Shown here piece after piece: positions 1-9,202 of a stretch of 64,000 nt of DNA. The DNA is from Paracidovorax citrulli. Its GTDB lineage: Bacteria; Pseudomonadota; Gammaproteobacteria; Burkholderiales; Burkholderiaceae_C. The stretch spans positions 18,546 to 82,545 of the forward strand of contig NZ_FNEY01000025.1 of NCBI RefSeq assembly GCF_900100305.1. Reading direction: 5' to 3'. Within the stretch, counting starts at the first letter, position 1, and the number at the start of each line of letters is the position of its first letter. The translations under genes and the position numbers were made by a program. Below the pieces are notes generated by a model that was not told the DNA's origin, did no database searches, and saw only the letters and a program-made list of their open reading frames with translations.

Positions 1-178
1 CCTTGCCGGTGGTCTTCTTGTAATGGGCGACGAAGGCCTGGTTGTAGTCCTTGTAGAACTCCCGGGCGACGTCATAGGAAACGTTGAGCAGCGTGGTCGT
101 CTGCGCGGACGCCACGCCCGCCGTGGCGGCGAGGGCCAGGGCGGCCAGGAAGGTCTTGAGTTTCGTCCGGGAATTCAT
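1..178 (-). CDS. sbp: Sulfate/thiosulfate-binding periplasmic protein, N-terminal part (runs off the window)
   Basis: Only the first 59 codons are inside the window. The start is the ATG at 176-178. The visible protein has a basic n-region, an Ala/Leu-rich core and an ASA-QTT type cleavage site near residue 26. The mature start contains LLNVSYDVAREFYKDYN, which is the characteristic beginning of the Sbp/CysP family of substrate-binding proteins for the CysTWA sulfate ABC importer. The protein would bind sulfate in the periplasm and feed sulfur assimilation. The rest of the gene and any cysTWA genes lie outside the window to the left. A promoter with a dyad lies just upstream. Family assignment is secure from the mature N-terminus; sulfate versus thiosulfate preference cannot be told. 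Confidence 0.85.
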   Translation of the reverse strand, partial: MNSRTKLKTFLAALALAATAGVASAQTTTLLNVSYDVAREFYKDYNQAFVAHYKKTTGK

Positions 179-206
179 GTGTGCGTCACCCAGGTTGTCT
201 ATGAAT

Positions 207-256
207 GCAACCCATTGTGAACGCCAACGCTTCCAACTCAAAAGAATAGATTCTTG
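207..256 (-). promoter_or_regulatory. Probable promoter of sbp with an inverted repeat above the -35
   Basis: Reading the minus strand, TTGAGT (241-236) and CACAAT (219-214) are separated by 16 bases and fit a sigma70 -35/-10 pair, giving a transcription start near 207. Directly upstream is the perfect dyad AAGAAT-N2-ATTCTT (243-256). That is where a LysR-type activator such as CysB would sit. The match is by eye; the regulator is inferred from the sulfate context. Confidence 0.45.
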
Positions 257-305
257 TTAATTAATCAGACCAGGGCATAAAGCGCCGGGCGCACGGCGCG
301 TTGGC

Positions 306-887
306 TCAGGCCGCGGAGCGCACCGGCTCCGCACCGCCGCCCGGTCCCCAGGCCACGTCTTCCGCGAGGGAGTGCAGCAAGGCCCAGCCGAGGGGCCACT
401 CGCCGTGCCCGGACTCCACGTTGATGTGTCCGGCCTGCTGCAGCCGGACGAATTCGCTGCCCCACGCCCGGGCATAGGCACCGGCCAGGCGGACGGGGCA
501 ATACGGATCGTTGCTGCTGGCCACCAGGATGCTGCGATAGGGCAAGGGCTCATAGGGCACGGGGGCGAAATCGCTGAGCACGGCCCGGCGCTCCGGATCG
601 GCGGGCGCCACCAGCAGGGCCCCCGCCACGCGGGACCGGGCCTGCGGGCCCATGTGTGCCGACGCGATGCAGCCCAGGCTGTGGGCGACGATGACCACCG
701 GATGGGGCGCCTCCTGCACGGTGCGCTCCAGGGTCCGGACCCAGGCTTCGCGCGTCGGGGTGATCCAGTCGTCCTGCACCACCCTGCGCGCCCCGGGCAG
801 GCGGTCCGCCCAGAGCGTCTGCCAATGGCCGGGGCCGGAGTCCCGCCAGCCCGGCACCACGATGACGGAACGGCCGGCGAGCGTCAT
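306..887 (-). CDS. RBBP9/YdeN family alpha/beta serine hydrolase
   Basis: 193-residue protein of the short RBBP9/YdeN hydrolase family (usual length about 180-200). It opens with VIVVPGWRDSGPGHWQTLW, the family hallmark carrying the oxyanion region. The nucleophile elbow is AHSLGC, the acid lies in SSNDPYCP and the catalytic His in QAGHINVESG, so the Ser-Asp-His triad is complete. I chose the ATG at 887 because homology begins there; codons farther upstream are Arg/Gly-rich and look non-coding. Substrate is unknown; members act as small esterases or lipases in the cytoplasm. It stands alone between the sbp promoter and a membrane-protein gene. Confidence 0.85.
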   Translation of the reverse strand: MTLAGRSVIVVPGWRDSGPGHWQTLWADRLPGARRVVQDDWITPTREAWVRTLERTVQEAPHPVVIVAHSLGCIASAHMGPQARSRVAGALLVAPADPERRAVLSDFAPVPYEPLPYRSILVASSNDPYCPVRLAGAYARAWGSEFVRLQQAGHINVESGHGEWPLGWALLHSLAEDVAWGPGGGAEPVRSAA

Positions 888-1127
888 GGCTGCCTCCGCG
901 CGGCCGCGCACCCAAGCGCCCCGGCCCCGGCCACGGGAAGCAAAGCCCGGGCAGCCGGAGCCGTCCGGACGGGCAGCCAGGGGCCTTGCCGACAGGGAGT
1001 TTCGCTGTGAGGGGCTGCAACAGCCATGGCATCGCTCCTTTTGCATGCATGAATGGAGCGATTCTGTGCGGGCAGTTTTAAAACCCGAACGAATATATGG
1101 TTGTGAATTTATGAGTATCTCGTCTAT

Positions 1128-1841
1128 TCACTGGCTGGCCAGGCGATCGCCTGCATGGCGCAGCAGCACGAGGATCTGCCACTGGGCCACCACCAGGGCG
1201 AAGTAGGCGAACAATTCCGCCCACTCTTCGACGACCACCGCCCGGCCCTGCAGGAAGCTCGCCACGGGTATGCCGAGATGCCCTTCGGCATAGGTGCTGA
1301 GAGCGGCCGCCAGCAGCAGGATGGCCAATTCGGCCCATACGAACTGCGGGGAGCGCAGCAAGGCGGGGACGGCGCGCAGGATCCGTGAACGCAGCAGCAC
1401 CCAGGCGCACCAGGCGAGCACGATGAGCGCCAGTGGTACGACCGCGGGCTTGTACCAGAGGTGCGCGGACGAATAGACCGGCCCCTCCGCAGAGAAGTCG
1501 ATCGGAGGCAGCAGCGCGGCGCCCCAGCTCAGCTCCCGCGCCGTCAGCAGGCACCAGACCGGAGCCGCTGCCATCGCGAAGCCCTTCGCCACGAGGCCTT
1601 CGGAGTCTCCGGCGACCTGCCGGCGCGCGGCCAGCACGGCCATGCCGGCGCCCGCCAGCAGCACCACGACCTGGATGTCCTCCAGCAGACCGTTCTCCCA
1701 GCCGGCGGAAACAGGGAGGACCGCGGCGGCCGCACCGCTGAGCGCCAGCCCCAGCAGCATGCAGGCCAGCCACAGCCGGCGCCATCGGACGGACTGCGGA
1801 GGGACGTGGAACGTCACCGGGGATGGTGTAGCGGTGTTCAT
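1128..1841 (-). CDS. Six-span membrane protein of unknown function
   Basis: 237 residues with about six hydrophobic segments (roughly residues 25-45, 55-73, 90-108, 130-150, 165-185 and 208-227) and short polar links. A conserved-looking ARELSWG motif lies at the end of the third span and EEWAEL before the last. I recognise no enzyme motif and assign no function. The start at 1841 is chosen because the N-terminus then precedes the first span by about 25 residues; no clear ribosome binding site is visible, so the start is uncertain. A near-perfect palindrome lies about 140 bases upstream (see 1977-1990). The gene is co-directional with its neighbours but separated from them. Confidence 0.7.
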   Translation of the reverse strand: MNTATPSPVTFHVPPQSVRWRRLWLACMLLGLALSGAAAAVLPVSAGWENGLLEDIQVVVLLAGAGMAVLAARRQVAGDSEGLVAKGFAMAAAPVWCLLTARELSWGAALLPPIDFSAEGPVYSSAHLWYKPAVVPLALIVLAWCAWVLLRSRILRAVPALLRSPQFVWAELAILLLAAALSTYAEGHLGIPVASFLQGRAVVVEEWAELFAYFALVVAQWQILVLLRHAGDRLASQ

Positions 1842-1976
1842 TGGGCGGGCGATGGGCTGGCGACGGGTCCCTGCGCGGCAGGGACATGGGCGCGCGTGCG
1901 GCAGAACCCAAGGACCCGCTGCCCTTCTACCAGGTATTGCGCTGCGCGTACGTAATTTACCGATGAGTCCATGGAG

Positions 1977-1990
1977 TGACCGATCGGTTA
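1977..1990. promoter_or_regulatory. TetR-operator-like palindrome
   Basis: The sequence TGACCGATCGGTTA contains the perfect 10-bp palindrome ACCGATCGGT and one further near-symmetric pair on each side. It lies in the 200-base gap between the LysR gene and the start of the membrane-protein gene, where it could control either. Its shape resembles operators of TetR-family repressors, but no TetR gene is in the window. Confidence 0.35.
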
Positions 1991-2043
1991 CAAGCCAGTG
2001 TAAGGCAGCCATGTAAAGCGCGTGTAATGCAACGCGCCGAAAA

Positions 2044-2979
2044 TCACGCGGTTCGCGTGCCGCCGCGCCGGCAGACCACTTCGTTGTGGCCCGGAACGGT
2101 CTCGCCCAGGAAATCCAGGAAACGCCGCACGGCCGGAGCCAGGCCGCGGCGCGAGGGGAACACCGCATGCACCACCCCGCGCGGCGTGGACCAGCCGGGC
2201 AGGATGCGCACCAGCCGCCCCTCGCCCAGTTCCGCCTGGCACATGTAGTCGGGCAGCCAGCACATGCCGGTGCCGGCCAGCGCGGCGAACTTGAGGGTGA
2301 GCAGATCGTCCGCCACGTACCGCGGCGTGAGCTGCACGGCTTCCTCGCGGCCGTCGGGCCCGACCAGGCGCAGGGCGGTGCGGCCGTCGGGCGCGGACAT
2401 CGCCATGCTGTCCAGACGGCTCAGTTCGGCGAGGGTGGCTGGCGTGCCCTGCCGGGCCAGCAGGGCCGGGCTGGCGACCAGCACCTGCAGCACGTCGTCC
2501 AGCCGCTTGACGACCATGCTGCCGCTGTCGTCGAGATTCGGCCGCACGCGCAGGGCCACGTCCACGCCCTCCTCCACCAGATCGACGGCCCGGTTCGTGA
2601 CCTGCATCTCCACCCGCACCTGGGGATGGCGCTCCAGGAAGATCGGCATCAGCTCTCCCAGCACCGTCTGGGCGAGCGTGACCGGACAGCTCACGCGCAC
2701 CGTGCCGCGCGGTTCCGTCTGGACCTCTGCCACCGCATCGGAGGCGGCCTGCGCGGCCTCCCGTACCGCCTGGCAGTGGCGCAGGTAGGACTCGCCGATC
2801 TCGGTGAGCGACAGCTTGCGGGTCGTGCGCTGCAGCAGGCGCACGCCCAATTGCGCCTCCAGCTCGGATACGCGGCGCGACAACCGGGACTTGGGGATGC
2901 CGAGCGCGCGGCCCGCGGCGGCGAAGCCGCCCCGCTCCACCACCTCGGCGAAATACAGCATGTCGTTCAGGTCTTGCAT
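2044..2979 (-). CDS. LysR-family transcriptional regulator, divergent from azoR
   Basis: 311 residues, standard LysR length. The N-terminal winged HTH (about residues 1-60) reads MQDLNDMLYFAEVVERGG then AAAGRALGIPKSRLSRRVSE. The effector-binding domain fills the rest and includes RVSCPVTLAQ near the domain start. The start at 2979 gives the conserved LysR beginning; the longer ATG at 3006 would add an unconserved leader. It is transcribed away from azoR with 138 bases between the two starts. In Comamonadaceae such LysR/azoreductase pairs are common, so it probably controls azoR in response to a quinone or electrophile. This role is inferred from position only. Confidence 0.9.
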   Translation of the reverse strand: MQDLNDMLYFAEVVERGGFAAAGRALGIPKSRLSRRVSELEAQLGVRLLQRTTRKLSLTEIGESYLRHCQAVREAAQAASDAVAEVQTEPRGTVRVSCPVTLAQTVLGELMPIFLERHPQVRVEMQVTNRAVDLVEEGVDVALRVRPNLDDSGSMVVKRLDDVLQVLVASPALLARQGTPATLAELSRLDSMAMSAPDGRTALRLVGPDGREEAVQLTPRYVADDLLTLKFAALAGTGMCWLPDYMCQAELGEGRLVRILPGWSTPRGVVHAVFPSRRGLAPAVRRFLDFLGETVPGHNEVVCRRGGTRTA

Positions 2980-3013
2980 GGCCAGGGCTCCTGCCCATCG
3001 TCTCATGGATGGA

Positions 3014-3025
3014 ACGATCTATCGT
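3014..3025. promoter_or_regulatory. Dyad in the LysR-azoR intergenic region, candidate LysR operator
   Basis: ACGAT-CT-ATCGT is a perfect 5+5 dyad located 34 bases upstream of the LysR start and about 90 bases upstream of azoR. LysR proteins bind such interrupted dyads in divergent promoters. It is the only clear dyad I saw in this gap. Confidence 0.4.
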
Positions 3026-3117
3026 AAATGCTCCGCCTTATCAATGCATCCACACCGCCGCACAATCCAATCCACGCCACATGGTGTGGCCACCGACCCG
3101 ATACCAGGAGAAATACC

Positions 3118-3759
3118 ATGCAACTGCTGCACATCGATTCCGCCATCACCGGCAACGCATCCGTTTCGCGCCAGCTGACCGCCAGGACCGTGGCCGCCTG
3201 GGTGGCAGCCCATCCCGGCACCGAGGTGCACTACCTCGATCTCGTGGCGCAGGCTCCGGGCCATTTCACCATGGACGCGATGGCGCCACGCACGGGGCAG
3301 ACCGACGGGCTGAGCGAAGCGCAGCAGCGCGAAAACGCCGTGTCCGAAACGCTGGTGAGCCAGTTCCTCGCGGCCGACGTGGTCGTGGTCGGCGCACCCT
3401 TCTACAACTTCGGCATCCCCACGCAGCTCAAGGCCTGGATCGACCGCATCGCCCAGCCCGGACGCACGTTCCGCTACGGCGCCAGCGGTCCCGAAGGCCT
3501 GGCGAAGGGCAAGACGGTGATCGTGGTCTCGTCGCGCGGCGGCGTGTATTCCACGAGCGATGCCGGCCGGGCGCTGGAACACCAGGAGAGCTACCTGCAG
3601 ACGGTGTTCGGTTTCTTCGGCATCACCGATGTGCGCTTCGTGCGTGCCGAAGGCGTGGCCATGGGGCCGGACGCCCGCGCCCAGGCGCTGGCGAGCGCCG
3701 ATGCCGACATCCGGGCGCATGCCGCGGCACCGGCCACCGCGCTGGCCGAAGCCGCCTGA
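3118..3759 (+). CDS. azoR: FMN-dependent NADH:quinone oxidoreductase / azoreductase
   Basis: 213 residues; E. coli AzoR has 201. The flavodoxin-like fold is seen in the N-terminal [19 protein letters not shown] (phosphate-binding segment of FMN) and in [19 protein letters not shown], the AzoR signature around the flavin, followed by [10 protein letters not shown]. The enzyme reduces quinones, azo compounds and other electrophiles with two electrons from NADH in the cytoplasm. The ATG at 3118 is preceded by a good GGAG at the right distance. It is monocistronic, divergent from a LysR gene that is its likely regulator, and convergent with the FMN reductase gene. Confidence 0.92.
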   Translation: MQLLHIDSAITGNASVSRQLTARTVAAWVAAHPGTEVHYLDLVAQAPGHFTMDAMAPRTGQTDGLSEAQQRENAVSETLVSQFLAADVVVVGAPFYNFGIPTQLKAWIDRIAQPGRTFRYGASGPEGLAKGKTVIVVSSRGGVYSTSDAGRALEHQESYLQTVFGFFGITDVRFVRAEGVAMGPDARAQALASADADIRAHAAAPATALAEAA

Positions 3760-3792
3760 CCGGCACCGCACAGGCACGGGCAACGCGGGGCG

Positions 3793-3806
3793 GCCCGGCG
3801 CCGGGC
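3793..3806. terminator. GC-rich palindrome between convergent genes, possible bidirectional terminator
   Basis: GCCCGGC-GCCGGGC is a perfect 14-bp palindrome in the 52-base gap between the convergent azoR and FMN reductase genes. There is no strong T-run, so termination would be weak or factor-assisted. Confidence 0.35.
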
Positions 3807-3811
3807 TGTTG

Positions 3812-4366
3812 TCAGGCCTGTGCGTGGCGGCGCACCCAGGCCGCGTATTTGTCCATCCAGGTCTGGATGAACTGCCGGCTCGATTCGCCGATGCTGCCGT
3901 CGTCGGCGAACAGGCCGTCTTTGGCCTGGATGAACGCCTCGGGCTGGCCGAGCGTGGGAACGTCGAGGTAGGCCAGCACGTTGCGCAGGTGCTGCTGGGC
4001 GAGCGCCGTGCCGATGGCCCCGACGGACACGCCGATCACGCCCGCCGGCTTGCCGCCCCAGACACTCTGGCCATAGGGGCGGGAGGCATGGTCGATGGCG
4101 TTCTTGAGCACGCCCGGGATGGAGCGGTTGTACTCGGGCGTGACGAACAGCAGGCCCTGGGCCTTCGAGATCCCGGACTTCAGCCGCAGCACGGATTCGC
4201 TCTGGTGGCCGTCGTCATCCTGGTTGTAGAGCGGCAGGTCGTCGATGCGCACCTGGGTGAGCGTGAAATCGGGCGGCGCCAGCCTGGCCAGGGCATCGGC
4301 CATGCGGCGGTTGAACGAATCCTTGCGCAGGCTGCCCACGAGGACGGCGATGGTGTATTGGCTCAT
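3812..4366 (-). CDS. NAD(P)H-dependent FMN reductase (SsuE/ChrR-like flavodoxin fold)
   Basis: 184 residues. The start IAVLVGSLRKDSFNRRMA is the FMN phosphate loop of the NADPH-dependent FMN reductase family, and VTPEYNRSIPGVLKNAIDH is the family signature around the isoalloxazine ring. The protein is predicted to be a soluble flavoenzyme reducing FMN, quinones or metal oxyanions; the exact acceptor cannot be read from sequence. An AGGAG ribosome binding site sits just ahead of the ATG. Two perfect hairpins lie in its 126-base upstream gap, below metQ. It is convergent with azoR, and the two flavoenzymes may serve the same stress response, which is speculation from position. Confidence 0.9.
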   Translation of the reverse strand: MSQYTIAVLVGSLRKDSFNRRMADALARLAPPDFTLTQVRIDDLPLYNQDDDGHQSESVLRLKSGISKAQGLLFVTPEYNRSIPGVLKNAIDHASRPYGQSVWGGKPAGVIGVSVGAIGTALAQQHLRNVLAYLDVPTLGQPEAFIQAKDGLFADDGSIGESSRQFIQTWMDKYAAWVRRHAQA

Positions 4367-4398
4367 GGAGACTCCTTGAGTGGCTGGTGAAAGCAGCC

Positions 4399-4420
4399 GG
4401 GCCGCGCTGTGGCGCGGCCC
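4399..4420. repeat. Perfect 9-bp inverted repeat (hairpin) in the leader of the FMN reductase gene
   Basis: GGGCCGCGC-TGTG-GCGCGGCCC forms a very stable hairpin 33-54 bases upstream of the reductase start codon. It could terminate read-through from metQ or act as a leader structure. No T-run follows. Confidence 0.4.
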
Positions 4421-4451
4421 GACAGTTCTCCATGATCACGGCCCCGCGAGA

Positions 4452-4470
4452 GCTTGCCTGTCAGGCAAGC
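4452..4470. repeat. Perfect 9-bp inverted repeat between metQ and the FMN reductase gene
   Basis: GCTTGCCTG-T-CAGGCAAGC begins 22 bases past the metQ stop codon. The near-absent spacer favours a protein-binding operator for the reductase gene as much as a terminator for metQ. Both readings are open. Confidence 0.4.
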
Positions 4471-4491
4471 GCGCATTCGGGGCGCCGCGCC

Positions 4492-5289
<798 letters not shown>

Positions 5290-5411
5290 GGGGGTGACTT
5301 TCCATTCGAAATGTGTGGAGACGGATCGTATCGGCACGGCCCCGTTGCGCCAAAGAACGGGTTGTCATTTCCTCATGCCGGAAATCGGCGGGCCGCCGCC
5401 GCCCTGCCCGG

Positions 5412-6977
5412 TCAGGCAGCCAGCTTGAAGACGCCCACGGCCTGCGCCAGCTGAGTGGCCTGCTGCTCCAGGGTGCGGGAGGCCGCGGCCCCCTGCTCCA
5501 CCATGGCGGCATTCTGGCGCGTCGATTCGTCCAGTTGCGCGACCGCTTCGCCCACCGAAGCGATGCCACCGGTCTGTTCCGCCGTGGAAGCGTTGATTTC
5601 GGCGATGAGCTGGGCGACGCGCTCCACCTGTCCCACGATGTCGGCCATGGTGGAGCCCGCCTGGCCCACCAGGCGGGAGCCGTCGTCCACGCGCGCCACG
5701 CTGTCCTCGATGAGTGCCTTGACCTGCCGGGCGGCCTGGGCGCTGCGCTGGGCGAGGCTGCGGACCTCGCTGGCGACCACCGCGAACCCGCGGCCCTGCT
5801 CGCCCGCACGCGCCGCTTCGACGGCCGCATTGAGCGCGAGGATGTTGGTCTGGAATGCGATGCCGTCGATCACGCCGATGATGTCCGCGATCTTGCCGGA
5901 GCTCTCGGCGATCGAGGTCATGGTGGCCACCACCTCGCCCACGACCACGCCGCCCTTGCCTGCCGCGGCGCTGGCCGATGCCGCCAGCTGCGCCGCCTGC
6001 CGGGCGGATTCGGCGTTGCCGTTGACGGACTGGGTCATGCGCTCCATCGATGCCGTCGTGTGCTCCAGGTGCCGCGCCTGCGCCTCGGTACGCTGCAGCA
6101 GGCCTGCATTGCCCTGCGCGATCTGCAGCGCGCCCTCCGCCATGGCCTCCGATGCACCGCGCACCCTGGCGACCACCGACGACAGGTTCTGCTGCATGCT
6201 GCCCAGGGAGGCCAGCACGCTGCCCGCGCGCGCCGCCGACGCACCGGGAACGGAGCCCAGGTCGCCGGACGCCACCAGGCCCGCGACCTCGGCCAGGGCC
6301 TGCGGCTCCGCGCCCAGCTGACCGGCGATGCTGCGCGACACGGCCCAGGCCACCAGCACGCTGGCGGCCAGCGCAAGAACCAGCGCGCCCATCATCACGG
6401 CGCGGAATCCGCTCGCCTGCGCCATGGCCGTGGCGTTCTCGGCCTGGATGCGCGCTTCCTCGAAATCGATCAGCCGGTTGATGGCTGCCAGCCATTGCAC
6501 GTACTGGGGCTTGGCCTGCTTCCAGAGCACTTCGCGCGCCTGGGCGTCGTCCTGGCCCGCGAGCGCCACGATGCGCTGCGTGGACGCCACGGCCTGGGCC
6601 TCCGCACGGCGGATGTCGGCATAGAGCGCGCCCAGTTGCGGTTCGGCACCGGGCCTGCCCAGGATGCTCTCCAGCGGACCGGCGGACTGCGCATAGAACG
6701 CCGCGAGCGAAGCGATGACGGCGATCTCGCGCTCCCGCTGCTGCGGTGTGGCCGCGAGGACGACATCGCGCACGGCGATGGAGCGGTCGTGCGCGGAGCC
6801 CCGGAAATTGATGGCGTACCGCTGGACCGGCACGTGCTCCGAACCGTTGGCGGCCAGGGCCCTGTCGATGGCCTGCACCTTGACCAGGGCGATGCCGGCC
6901 ACGACGACCAGCAGCCCCACCACGATCCCGAAAGCGACGGCCAGGCGTCTGGCGACCGTCATGCGAGAAAAACCCAT
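5412..6977 (-). CDS. Methyl-accepting chemotaxis protein (between metI and metQ)
   Basis: 521 residues. A transmembrane helix at about 10-33 and a second at about 190-212 enclose a periplasmic four-helix-type sensor domain. A HAMP-like linker and a long coiled-coil signalling domain follow. The CheA/CheW-binding hairpin tip [20 protein letters not shown] is perfect. No C-terminal NWETF-type CheR tether is present; the protein ends in GVFKLAA, as is common in Comamonadaceae receptors. It shares strand with metN, metI and metQ, with 191 bases after metI and 122 before metQ. The position suggests, without proving, a receptor for methionine or for MetQ-bound ligand. Confidence 0.93.
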   Translation of the reverse strand: MGFSRMTVARRLAVAFGIVVGLLVVVAGIALVKVQAIDRALAANGSEHVPVQRYAINFRGSAHDRSIAVRDVVLAATPQQREREIAVIASLAAFYAQSAGPLESILGRPGAEPQLGALYADIRRAEAQAVASTQRIVALAGQDDAQAREVLWKQAKPQYVQWLAAINRLIDFEEARIQAENATAMAQASGFRAVMMGALVLALAASVLVAWAVSRSIAGQLGAEPQALAEVAGLVASGDLGSVPGASAARAGSVLASLGSMQQNLSSVVARVRGASEAMAEGALQIAQGNAGLLQRTEAQARHLEHTTASMERMTQSVNGNAESARQAAQLAASASAAAGKGGVVVGEVVATMTSIAESSGKIADIIGVIDGIAFQTNILALNAAVEAARAGEQGRGFAVVASEVRSLAQRSAQAARQVKALIEDSVARVDDGSRLVGQAGSTMADIVGQVERVAQLIAEINASTAEQTGGIASVGEAVAQLDESTRQNAAMVEQGAAASRTLEQQATQLAQAVGVFKLAA

Positions 6978-7168
6978 TGCGTCTCACCTGTGTAATAGGA
7001 TGTCACGCAATGTTACGCATTCCTGCGATGCAGGCTGCGGCAGATTTTCAATCACGTACATGCGCGTGGGCTATCCGCCGCTGCCAGCCGGTGGTGCGCC
7101 GGCCTGCTGCACCTGTGTCACGGCCGGGCGAGTGCCACGGGCAAGCCCATGAAGGCCGCCGCTCTACG

Positions 7169-7834
7169 TCAGCGGTGGCTCAACCGGCGCACCGCCCAGT
7201 CGCCCAGGCTCTGCACGGCCTGCACGAAGAAGATCAGCACGACCACCACGGCCAGCATGATGTCCGGCAGGAACCGCTGGTAGCCGTAGCGGATGCCCAG
7301 GTCGCCCAGCCCGCCGCCACCGATGGCGCCTGCCATGGCCGAATAGCCGGTCAGGCTGACGAAGGTGATGGTGAGGCCGGCCACGATGCCGGGCAGCGCC
7401 TCGGGCAGCAGCACCTTCCAGACGATCTGGGAGGTGGTCGCGCCCATGGCCTGGGCGGCCTCGATCAGGCCCGGGTCCACCTCGCGCAGCGAGGCCTCGA
7501 CCAGCCGGGCGACGAAGGGTGCCGCGGCGATGGTGAGCGGCACCACGGCCGCCGCGGTACCGATGGACGACCCGGTGATCAGCCGCGTGAACGGGATGAT
7601 GGCCACCAGCAGGATGATGAACGGCGTGGAGCGCACGGCGTTCACGATCCAGCCCACGGTCTTGTTGACGGGGCCGTTCTCCAGCACGCCGCCGCGGTCG
7701 GTCAGGCGCAGGAACACGCCCAGGGGAATGCCGATCAGCGCCCCGACCACGCCCGAGATGCCCACCATGACGAGCGTTTCCCACAGCGAGGTGGCGAACA
7801 GCTCCAGCATCATTTCCGTAAAGTTCTCGAACAT
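7169..7834 (-). CDS. metI: Methionine ABC transporter permease
   Basis: 221 residues, matching E. coli MetI (217). Five hydrophobic spans are visible. The EAA loop that contacts MetN reads EALPGIVAGLTITFVSLTGY, the version typical of MetI. It starts 4 bases below the metN stop codon, so the two are one transcription unit and probably translationally coupled. It forms the membrane channel of the MetNI complex. Confidence 0.94.
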   Translation of the reverse strand: MFENFTEMMLELFATSLWETLVMVGISGVVGALIGIPLGVFLRLTDRGGVLENGPVNKTVGWIVNAVRSTPFIILLVAIIPFTRLITGSSIGTAAAVVPLTIAAAPFVARLVEASLREVDPGLIEAAQAMGATTSQIVWKVLLPEALPGIVAGLTITFVSLTGYSAMAGAIGGGGLGDLGIRYGYQRFLPDIMLAVVVVLIFFVQAVQSLGDWAVRRLSHR

Positions 7835-7838
7835 CGCC

Positions 7839-8897
7839 TCAGCCTCCCGCTTCCACTTCCACTTTCACTTCGTCCACCACCACGCCCTGGGCGCGCAATT
7901 GCGCCACCGCGGCCGCCAGGCGCGGGGCCTCGCCGCTCGCGTACACCGCGAGGGAGCCGAAGGTCTGGCGCTGGATCTCGTCGATCTGGCCGTGCAGGAT
8001 GGACAGGTCCAGGCGGTGCTCCCGGATCAGTCCGGAGAGGATCGGCTGGTAGGCCCGCTCGCCCGAATACGACAGGCGCAGCAGTTCGCCCGTCTCGCCC
8101 TCGGGCAGCTGCGCGGCCAGGCGGCGCACGTGGTCGAGCACGCTGGCGGGCAGTTCCTGCGGGACGATCTCGTCGATCAGGCTCTTGGTGATGGGCTGGC
8201 GGGGCCGCGTGAACACGTCCAGCACGGGGCCGATTTCCGCGATGCGGCCGGCATCGATCACGGCCACGCGGTCGGCGATCTGCTTGACGACCTGCATCTG
8301 GTGGGTGATGAGCACCACCGTCAGGCCCAGCTCTTCGTTCACCTGCCGCAGCAGGGCCAGGATGGAGCGCGTGGTTTCCGGGTCGAGCGCCGAAGTGGCC
8401 TCGTCCGAGAGCAGCACCTTGGGCCGGCAGGCCAGCGCCCGGGCGATGCCCACGCGCTGTTTCTGTCCGCCGCTGATCTGCGCCGGATAGCGGTCTGCGA
8501 GGTGCGACAGGCCCACCAGTTCGAGCAGCGGATTCACGCGCTCGCGGATGGCGGCCTTGTCCATGCCGGCCAGTTCCAGCGGCAGCGCGGCGTTGTCGAA
8601 CACCGTGCGCGAGGACAGCAGGTTGAAATGCTGGAACACCATGCCGATGTCGCGGCGCGCGGCACGCAGTTCGGAGTCGCCGAGTTTCGTGAGATCGCGG
8701 CCCGCCACGATCACCTCGCCGGCCGTGGGGCGGTTGAGCAGGTTGATGACGCGCACCAGCGAGCTCTTGCCCGCGCCGCTGCGCCCGATGATGCCGAACA
8801 CTTCGCCCGGCTGGATGTGCAGGTCGATGCCCCGCAAGGCTTCCACGGGCCCGCTCGGCCCCTGGTAAATCTGGGTGATGCCCCGTAAGTCGATCAT
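7839..8897 (-). CDS. metN: Methionine ABC transporter ATPase with C-terminal NIL domain
   Basis: 352 residues. Walker A GRSGAGKS (residues 38-45), Q-loop, signature ISGGQKQRV, Walker [14 protein letters not shown] and the H-loop ITHQM are all intact. Residues of about 265-352 form the NIL (ferredoxin-like) domain that binds methionine and mediates trans-inhibition in MetN. The start at 8897 gives [13 protein letters not shown], the expected N-terminus. It is first in the met unit, and a terminator-like hairpin for the upstream gene lies about 100 bases before it. Confidence 0.94.
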   Translation of the reverse strand: MIDLRGITQIYQGPSGPVEALRGIDLHIQPGEVFGIIGRSGAGKSSLVRVINLLNRPTAGEVIVAGRDLTKLGDSELRAARRDIGMVFQHFNLLSSRTVFDNAALPLELAGMDKAAIRERVNPLLELVGLSHLADRYPAQISGGQKQRVGIARALACRPKVLLSDEATSALDPETTRSILALLRQVNEELGLTVVLITHQMQVVKQIADRVAVIDAGRIAEIGPVLDVFTRPRQPITKSLIDEIVPQELPASVLDHVRRLAAQLPEGETGELLRLSYSGERAYQPILSGLIREHRLDLSILHGQIDEIQRQTFGSLAVYASGEAPRLAAAVAQLRAQGVVVDEVKVEVEAGG

Positions 8898-9202
8898 GGC
8901 GATGCGATCCCTGGCTTTTCCGGCGGCGGGCGGCCTGGGGCCGTCGCGTGGGAGCAGGACCGGTTCTGGAGAAAAAGGAAACGGTGAAGAAAGAAAGAGC
9001 ACCGCGCCCGTGGACGGCACCACGGCGGTGCACTGGACGCGGAACCCGTGACTCTACGGCCTGTGCGGCGGAATACCAACGAATCAGAGGTTCGATGCTA
9101 AGACGCCGCGGTTATGAGGGAGGGGATTGTGCAACACCCGGCCCGTCCTGCGGTCGCAGCGGGGTTTCGCGGGCTTTCCGGGGTTTCGCCGGCCCGAGCC
9201 GC
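8898..9202. other. 305-base intergenic region upstream of metN
   Basis: Apart from the hairpin at 8986-9031, I see no gene, no recognisable riboswitch and no clear promoter. The metN promoter should lie here. The purine-rich stretch on the plus strand (about 8968-8999) is the U-rich tail of the hairpin when read on the minus strand. Confidence 0.5.
8986..9031 (-). terminator. Hairpin with pyrimidine-rich tail, probable terminator of the sensor kinase gene
   Basis: On the minus strand GCACCG and CGGTGC (9031-9026 and 9004-8999) form the outer stem, and CCGTGG/CCACGG with a 6-base loop forms the inner stem. A 3-base bulge (9005-9007) separates the two stems. The stem is followed by TCTTTCTTTCTTC. 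It lies about 170 bases past the kinase stop and 100 bases before metN, so it would separate the two units. An attenuator in a metN leader is the alternative. Confidence 0.5.
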
